Of a stretch of DNA of 46,116 nucleotides, positions 41,605 through 46,116 are shown in pieces; the first letter of the stretch is position 1; the number at the start of each line of letters is the position of its first letter. The translations under genes and the position numbers were made by a program. The notes below the pieces were generated by a model. The model worked only from the letters and a program-made list of their open reading frames with translations, was not told the origin of the DNA and did no database searches. Source of the DNA: Melioribacteraceae bacterium (GTDB lineage: Bacteria; Bacteroidota; Ignavibacteria; Ignavibacteriales; Melioribacteraceae); contig JAIOZI010000042.1 of NCBI GenBank assembly GCA_021740785.1, forward strand, positions 1-46,116, given 5' to 3'.

Positions 41605-41653
41605 GTAGGGGACGAAAACCTTGCCTGCCGGAAGGCTGGTTTTCGTCCCCTAC
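41605..41653. repeat. REP-like hairpin, same arm as in the transposase gene
   Basis: GTAGGGGACGAAAACC (41605-41620) and GGTTTTCGTCCCCTAC (41638-41653) are perfect 16-bp arms around a GC-rich loop with its own small hairpin (GCCTGCCGGAAGGC). The first 14 bases and the preceding AACAAT match the palindrome inside the decayed transposase at 27818. Confidence 0.75.
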
Positions 41654-41697
41654 GGCTTTTGATTTTAAGCCACAAACAGCCGCTATGAAATAATCTC

Positions 41698-41949
41698 ATG
41701 CAGCTAAGAAGAAAGATTAAACCGCTTAGAAGCGATGTAGAGCAGCTAAGTACCGTGGAAGAGCAGCTAAGTACTGAGAGAGAGTAACTAAGCACCGAGA
41801 GAGAATAACTAAGACGCGAGAATGAGCAGCTAAGTACCGAGGAAGAGCAACTAAGTACAGAGGGAGATTAACTAAGTAGCGAGGAAGAACAACTAAGTAG
41901 CGAGAATGAGTAACTAAGACGCGAGGGTGAATAATTAAGTAACGAGATC
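41698..41949 (+). repeat. 21-bp minisatellite, 12 units, heptad-coding pattern
   Basis: Ten exact-length 21-nt units start at 41740 (consensus GAGCARCTAAGTACCGAGRAA), with two degenerate units before (41698-41739). In the plus frame from ATG 41698 each unit codes for a seven-residue E-Q-L-S-T-E-E heptad, but the CAA/CAG codon is TAA in five units, so the frame is broken. It is not a gene now. It lies between repeats and the efflux terminator. Confidence 0.85.
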
Positions 41950-41958
41950 ACTTGAAAA

Positions 41959-41987
41959 ATTTGCGGAGCCGGAATTGCTCCGGCTCC
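41959..41987 (-). terminator. Intrinsic terminator of the RND operon
   Basis: GGAGCCGGA (41965-41973) and TCCGGCTCC (41979-41987) form a perfect 9-bp stem with loop ATTGC. Read on the minus strand it is followed by GCAAATTTTTC, a short T-run, and it lies 10 bp after the efflux pump stop at 41997. Confidence 0.8.
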
Positions 41988-41996
41988 GGGTTGTTT

Positions 41997-44900
41997 TTAT
42001 TCCTTCGTGAATAACTTATACAGAACCGGCACAACCAAAAGAGTAAGGAAAGTTGATATCGTTAAACCGCCGATAATCGTCCAGCCCATCGGACCCCAAA
42101 GCGAACCCCCGGAGATTGTGAGTGGAAGCAGCCCGCCGATGGTTGTTGCAGTAGTTACAATAATTGGTAAAAACCTTGTTTCAGCAGCTTTCATTAAAGC
42201 ATCTATCACCTTCATTCCGTCTTGCTTCAACTGGTTTGTATAATCTACAAGTATAATCGAATTGTTGACAACTATACCTACGAGACTGGTTAATCCTACA
42301 AACGCTAAAAATGAAAAAGAAAACCCTGTGATCAATAAAAATATTATTGATCCTATTATCGCAAGCGGGATTGCAGAAAAAACTATAAACGGTTGTCTCA
42401 ATGATTTGAATTGAAGAACCAGTACAGCCAATATTCCGAGAATTGCAATGAGAATTGCTTTCGACATATCACCAAATGAATCCTGACGTGTTTCCAATTC
42501 ACCCGCTGCATTGTAACTATATCCTTTCGGGAAATTAAAATTATCCATCTTCTTCAGTATCTTTTGTGTTGCTTCATTTACCGACTGTCCTGAAACCACA
42601 TCCGCGGTTACCAAAACATTTCTATCCAGATTATAATGGTTAATTGCAAGCGGGCTCGACTCAAATTCCACCGCAGCAATTTGTGATAAAGGCACATGTG
42701 CACCGGTCATCGATGAAACGTATATTTTGGAAAGGTCTTCAAATTTCGTTTTTTCATTAACCGGCAAACGTAATACAATATCAAACCGTTCTCCGTTTTG
42801 ATTGGAAAATTCCGAGATCGTTAATCCATTGATCGCAGCCCTTACCGTTTTATCGATTTCAAAAACCGGTACACCAAGCATGGCTGCTTTCTCCCTGTTT
42901 ATTTTAATTTTCAAATCAGTCTTAGTTGTCCGCAGAGGATTATTTACATTAATTACCCCTTCGGTATTTCTTACTAATTGTTCCACATCAAGTGATATCC
43001 TTCGAAGAACATCTATGTTTTCACCCATCACACGAATTGCAATCGGGGCATCAATCGGCGGACCCTGTTCAAATACTTTCACTTTTATATCTGCGCCGTT
43101 TATTACACTTAATTTATCCCTGACTTCATGCACTACTCTTTCCAGTATTTTCTCACCGAACCGGTTCAGCTCAACAAAGACCTGTGCATAATAGGCTGTT
43201 TCATTTTTTCGTATTGCGTTATAGTAAACTCTCGGATTTCCCTTCCCCACGTTCGATGCATACACTTTAATTTCATCAAATTGTGATAATACTTTTTCAA
43301 CCTTCCGTGTTATCCTGTCGGTTTCATCTATGTTAGTTCCGCTGGGCAATTCAATATCAACCATAAACTGAGGTCTATCTGATTTTGGAAAGAAACTAAC
43401 ACCGATCAACGGAAACAAGCCCAGGCTGATCAGGAAAACAAAAATTGCAAGCGATACAATCAATTTCGGACGCTTGAGAGAAAATTGCAGAGTCCTCCGA
43501 TATTTTGTATCAATAAATTTATCAAGTGCCCGCCTTACAAAATTCCTCTTTTTCTTCGAAGGTCTGATAAACTTACTCGAAAGATACGGTGTTAGAGTCA
43601 ACGAAAGCAGCAGCGATGAAAACAATGTATAAATAACAACCAGCGGCATGCTTCTTATAAAATCACCGGTAACATCGCCTATTAACATAACGGGTACAAA
43701 AGCCAAAACGGTTGTTACAGTTGAACTAGAGATCGCCCAGCCGATCTGTGAAGTACCTTTCGCGGCGGCTTCTTCGGGTTTATAACCTTCACTCATAAAT
43801 CTGTCGATGTTTTCCGTTACAACAATCGCATTATCAACTAAAAGCCCAAGTGCAATTACAAGTCCCGCAATTGATATCTGCTGAATGCCGTAATTGCTCA
43901 TATCAAGAAGAAATATTCCCATTAAAATTGAGATAGGAATTGCAAACATTACAATTGCAGCGGGACGAAACCCGACTGAGATAAAAACTATCACCCCAAC
44001 AAGAAATAAGCCTTGGAGAAGATTTACAAAAAATCCCGTTAACCGGTTTGTAACATTTCGAGATTGATCAACAACGATTTCCATATTCATATCCCGCGGT
44101 AAATCTTTCTCAAACCTTTGCAACTGTGATTTCAATCCATCCGTCACATCATAAATGTTCGTATTCGGTTTCTGGGTTGCAGTAATGAAGATACTCCGCT
44201 TACTGTTTGTACGAGCCGAATATTTGATATCTTGATAACCGAATTCAATATCGGCGATATCTTTTAACTGGATAGTCTTTCCACTGTAGGAACTAACAAC
44301 AGTATTCTCTATCTGCTCAAGGTTATCATAGCTCCCGCTTGTTTGAATATTGAAATGCTTTTTTCCTATATCAATGCTTCCGCCGGGAATATTCGAATTT
44401 TCACTTTGAACTGCTCGAATAACTGAAGAGAGCGTAACGTTTAGATTTTTCATTCGTTCCAAATCAATTGAAATTCTGACTTCCTGTTCGGGAAATGCCA
44501 TTACATTAACTGCTTTCACGTTTCCCACTTTTTCCCACATTGATTCCAGTCTCTCAGCTTCGTACTGCATCTCGGAGTATTCAGCATCTTCAGAAACTAA
44601 TGCAGCCTGGATTATTACAACATCGCTGCTCTCCCATTTGATAAAATCGAGCGAGTAAATTTGGTCCGGCAAATCGCTTTCAATTGCGTTTACTTTTTGA
44701 ATTACATCGGAATGTTTCTTGTCCGAATCACTCCCTACTAAAAATTCAATGCTGATCATAGCAACGCCGTCAGACATCTCCGATTTTATTTGCTTTATAT
44801 CATCAAGTTCGTTCAGTTCTTCTTCAATTTTATTAACAACAAGTTCTTCCATATCTTTTGGATTTGCGCCCGGGTAAATCACAATTATATTCGTGCCGGG

Positions 44901-45026
44901 AGGCGATACCTGCGGGTCTTCACTTCTCGGCATTGATATAAACGATGCAATTCCCAGTGCTATTAACAGTACAAAAAGAATAACTGTAAACTGATGATTA
45001 TCTATTGCTAATTTTGGTAATCTCAT
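41997..45026 (-). CDS. RND efflux pump inner-membrane transporter (AcrB-type)
   Basis: A 1009-aa proton-driven RND transporter with the usual 12-helix layout: TM1 in FTVILFVLLIALGIASF, the large periplasmic loops, TM2-6, and a second half starting around RPKLIVSLAIFVFLISLGLF. TM4 has GLLVDNAIVVTENIDRF; the AcrB proton-relay pair Asp-Asp is Asp-Asn here, a common variant. The final segment PLPLTISGGSLWGPMGWTIIGG... closes in TLLVVPVLYKLF. It exports drugs, lipids or metals with an adaptor (next gene) and an outer-membrane channel, which is not in the window. The stop is followed by an intrinsic terminator. Confidence 0.94.
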   Translation of the reverse strand: MRLPKLAIDNHQFTVILFVLLIALGIASFISMPRSEDPQVSPPGTNIIVIYPGANPKDMEELVVNKIEEELNELDDIKQIKSEMSDGVAMISIEFLVGSDSDKKHSDVIQKVNAIESDLPDQIYSLDFIKWESSDVVIIQAALVSEDAEYSEMQYEAERLESMWEKVGNVKAVNVMAFPEQEVRISIDLERMKNLNVTLSSVIRAVQSENSNIPGGSIDIGKKHFNIQTSGSYDNLEQIENTVVSSYSGKTIQLKDIADIEFGYQDIKYSARTNSKRSIFITATQKPNTNIYDVTDGLKSQLQRFEKDLPRDMNMEIVVDQSRNVTNRLTGFFVNLLQGLFLVGVIVFISVGFRPAAIVMFAIPISILMGIFLLDMSNYGIQQISIAGLVIALGLLVDNAIVVTENIDRFMSEGYKPEEAAAKGTSQIGWAISSSTVTTVLAFVPVMLIGDVTGDFIRSMPLVVIYTLFSSLLLSLTLTPYLSSKFIRPSKKKRNFVRRALDKFIDTKYRRTLQFSLKRPKLIVSLAIFVFLISLGLFPLIGVSFFPKSDRPQFMVDIELPSGTNIDETDRITRKVEKVLSQFDEIKVYASNVGKGNPRVYYNAIRKNETAYYAQVFVELNRFGEKILERVVHEVRDKLSVINGADIKVKVFEQGPPIDAPIAIRVMGENIDVLRRISLDVEQLVRNTEGVINVNNPLRTTKTDLKIKINREKAAMLGVPVFEIDKTVRAAINGLTISEFSNQNGERFDIVLRLPVNEKTKFEDLSKIYVSSMTGAHVPLSQIAAVEFESSPLAINHYNLDRNVLVTADVVSGQSVNEATQKILKKMDNFNFPKGYSYNAAGELETRQDSFGDMSKAILIAILGILAVLVLQFKSLRQPFIVFSAIPLAIIGSIIFLLITGFSFSFLAFVGLTSLVGIVVNNSIILVDYTNQLKQDGMKVIDALMKAAETRFLPIIVTTATTIGGLLPLTISGGSLWGPMGWTIIGGLTISTFLTLLVVPVLYKLFTKE

Positions 45027-45044
45027 TTAGACTTGCCCTTTAAA

Positions 45045-45998
45045 TTATTGCTTCTCAACTATTTTTATTTTTGATCCATCATGTAAATATTCTGCCCCGG
45101 ATGATATTATCATATCACCCTCTTCCATTCCTCCGGTTACTGTAACTTTATCGCCGATAATAGAACCGGTTGCTATTTTAATTTTTTTAGCCCTTTTGCC
45201 TTCCGGTATAAATACATATCCTGATTTCATTTCGGCATCAACCAACGCTTCTATTGGAATAAAGATGAACTCGTTTTTTGACTGGGGGAAAATTTTAACT
45301 TTGCAGATAAAACCGGATGCCAGATTTTTTGCCGGGTTTTTAAGTTTAAGCGTAACCTTATAAGTGCCAGTGCGTGGATCGGCAGCCTGCCCAACTTCCG
45401 TTACAACCGCGTTAAAATCTGTGTTCGGAACAGCGTCAAAATTCACTTTAGCCATGTCCCCTGCATTTAATTTCACGATTTCCACATCTGAAACCGAAGC
45501 ATTTATTTCCCAACCGCTATCTGCATTTCCGAAACGAAGTAACGGCGCTCCTGCATTAATAATCTCATTTTCCTCCATAAATTTGTGCAGTATTCTTCCG
45601 TAGGACGGCGCTTTAATTACTGCATGTTCTTGGTTGAATTTTGCTATACGATAATCGGATTCGGCAACATCCAAAGCTGTTTTACTGTTTTGCAATTGCT
45701 CAAGCGTTACAACATTTTCTTCAAAGAGATTTTTAATTCTCTCATAATCTCTTTTGGCTTTTTCCACTCCGTTTTTTGCTTTTGAAACATTCGATTCAAT
45801 TTCGGTTGGATCAAGCTGCGCTAAAATTTGATCTTTGTTTACTTTATCTCCTTCCTTCACTTGTATGGATTTTATTATCCCGGGAATTTTAAAAGAGAGA
45901 TTCGATTCCTGTGCTGAGGATAATTTCCCGCTGCTTATTACCGGCACCGATGTCATTTCCTTCGCTGCCTTTGTAACCAATGCTGTCAACTTAAGCAT
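45045..45998 (-). CDS. RND periplasmic adaptor (MFP), signal peptide missing
   Basis: A 317-aa membrane-fusion protein: biotinyl-lipoyl-like hairpin around IIKSIQVKEGDKVNKDQILAQLDP, the coiled-coil hairpin AKRDYERIKNLFEENVVTLEQLQNSKTALDVAESDYRIAKF, then beta-barrel (VNFDAVPNTDFNAVVTEVGQAADPRTGTYKV) and membrane-proximal domain. It couples the transporter to an outer-membrane channel. The start used, MLKLTALVTKAAKEMTSVPV, is not a signal sequence or lipobox, though adaptors need one. A 19-nt dispersed repeat overlaps it, and an ATG 23 bp upstream opens a frame (MNKKRAI then stop) that resembles the lost leader. The transporter gene begins 18 bp after. Confidence 0.85.
   Translation of the reverse strand: MLKLTALVTKAAKEMTSVPVISSGKLSSAQESNLSFKIPGIIKSIQVKEGDKVNKDQILAQLDPTEIESNVSKAKNGVEKAKRDYERIKNLFEENVVTLEQLQNSKTALDVAESDYRIAKFNQEHAVIKAPSYGRILHKFMEENEIINAGAPLLRFGNADSGWEINASVSDVEIVKLNAGDMAKVNFDAVPNTDFNAVVTEVGQAADPRTGTYKVTLKLKNPAKNLASGFICKVKIFPQSKNEFIFIPIEALVDAEMKSGYVFIPEGKRAKKIKIATGSIIGDKVTVTGGMEEGDMIISSGAEYLHDGSKIKIVEKQ
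45975..45993 (-). repeat. 19-nt dispersed repeat at the MFP 5' end
   Basis: AACCAATGCTGTCAACTTA, the exact inverse of 233-251, and close to the ends of the 24175-24364 element. It lies inside the first codons of the adaptor. Confidence 0.75.
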
Positions 45999-46116
45999 TA
46001 GATTGCTCTTTTTTTATTCATCGGGTATTTCAGATTTCCTTTCTTCTTCCGGGGGAATGATCTGTTTTTTATTACTGCTATTTTGTGTTTCTTTGCTTCT
46101 TTAATCAATCTATTAT
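45999..46116. other. Window edge, upstream of the efflux genes
   Basis: On the minus strand the sequence has several charged frames ending at 46016-46018 (PDE-stop) and the seven-codon MNKKRAI frame at 46021-45998 that ends on the adaptor's ATG (TAATG). It may hold the end of another gene, but too little is visible to decide. Confidence 0.3.

Noticed and set aside
41472-41795. 107-aa minus-strand frame across the minisatellite
   Set aside because: It reads the 21-bp units on the opposite strand (LSYSLSVLSCSS) and the REP hairpin, so it is a repeat shadow.
42007-45603. Several plus-strand frames inside the RND genes
   Set aside because: They are antisense shadows of long, well-conserved minus-strand genes with no own codon or motif support.
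1-46116. tRNA, rRNA, tmRNA or integron integrase genes
   Set aside because: I scanned for cloverleaf-like and rRNA-like sequence and for a tyrosine integrase (R-H-R-Y) and found none; absence of intI is why the arrays can only be called CALIN-like.

Overview
The window is AT-rich and nearly all its long genes lie on the minus strand. Gene content suggests a Bacteroidota/Chlorobi-group heterotroph, most likely Ignavibacteria-like. The reasons are SPI/SPII exported proteins with short hydrophobic leaders, an NPFDP-type lipoprotein, a fused FtcD, BatA-type VWA protein, HflX and AcrB-type RND genes, and abundant palindromic repeats with a Y1 (REP-associated) transposase relative. This placement is inference; there is no rRNA or tRNA in the window.

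Layout. (1) 0.5-7.8 kb: an accessory array of small cassette-like genes: an FRP-like protein, an exported protein, a small membrane protein, a Fic toxin/antitoxin pair, an ApeA-like HEPN protein, a TIR-DUF3298-like protein, a beta-barrel-type exported protein and a lipoprotein. They are separated by 120-250 bp imperfect palindromes whose ends look like integron attC sites (RYYYAAC / GTTRRRY). No integrase is visible, so this would be a CALIN-type array. (2) 7.8-9.77 kb: noncoding, with 7-nt and 8-nt satellites and dispersed repeats. (3) 9.8-18.3 kb: a minus-strand metabolic operon: GNAT-nitrilase fusion, small exported protein, PLP enzyme, DUF1611/DgcN-like protein, a 783-aa PP-loop ATPase-creatininase fusion, an enolase-superfamily dipeptide epimerase/DgcA-like protein and a second nitrilase. 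It looks like a pathway acting on acylated or D-/L-glutamate-type amino acids or peptides. PfkA and an outer-membrane-type protein lie upstream.

(4) 20.4-27.5 kb: a second accessory array on the minus strand: a lipoprotein/TPR group, a DUF4352-like protein, MNT-HEPN, a PIN-antitoxin pair, an orphan MNT with a truncated HEPN, and VapBC. Five of the genes or modules are followed, within 4-27 bp of the stop, by one shared signature. The array ends at a decayed REP-associated transposase with its own palindrome embedded in the reading frame. (5) 28.2-32.3 kb: histidine degradation genes ftcD and hutH face each other across a Phd-PIN toxin-antitoxin pair. (6) 32.5-34.05 kb: a MazF-XRE/ImmA pair with a palindromic operator candidate. 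(7) 34.4-35.2 kb: a DUF3800 gene convergent with a compact three-helix RNA that has its own promoter-like sequence. (8) 35.3-46 kb: housekeeping genes hflX, batA-like, glycosyltransferase and SpoIID-like, then repeats and a 12-unit 21-bp minisatellite, and an RND efflux pair whose adaptor seems to have lost its export signal where a dispersed repeat lies.

The strongest candidates for something undescribed are the PP-loop-creatininase fusion in its DgcN/DgcA-like operon, the structured RNA next to the DUF3800 gene, and the two attC-like arrays carrying defence and toxin-antitoxin genes. Secondary points are a Fic toxin with an amber codon at position 3, a SSG (not ASG) MIO motif in HutH, a nitrilase lacking the catalytic lysine, and a zinc-finger-like insertion in FtcD.
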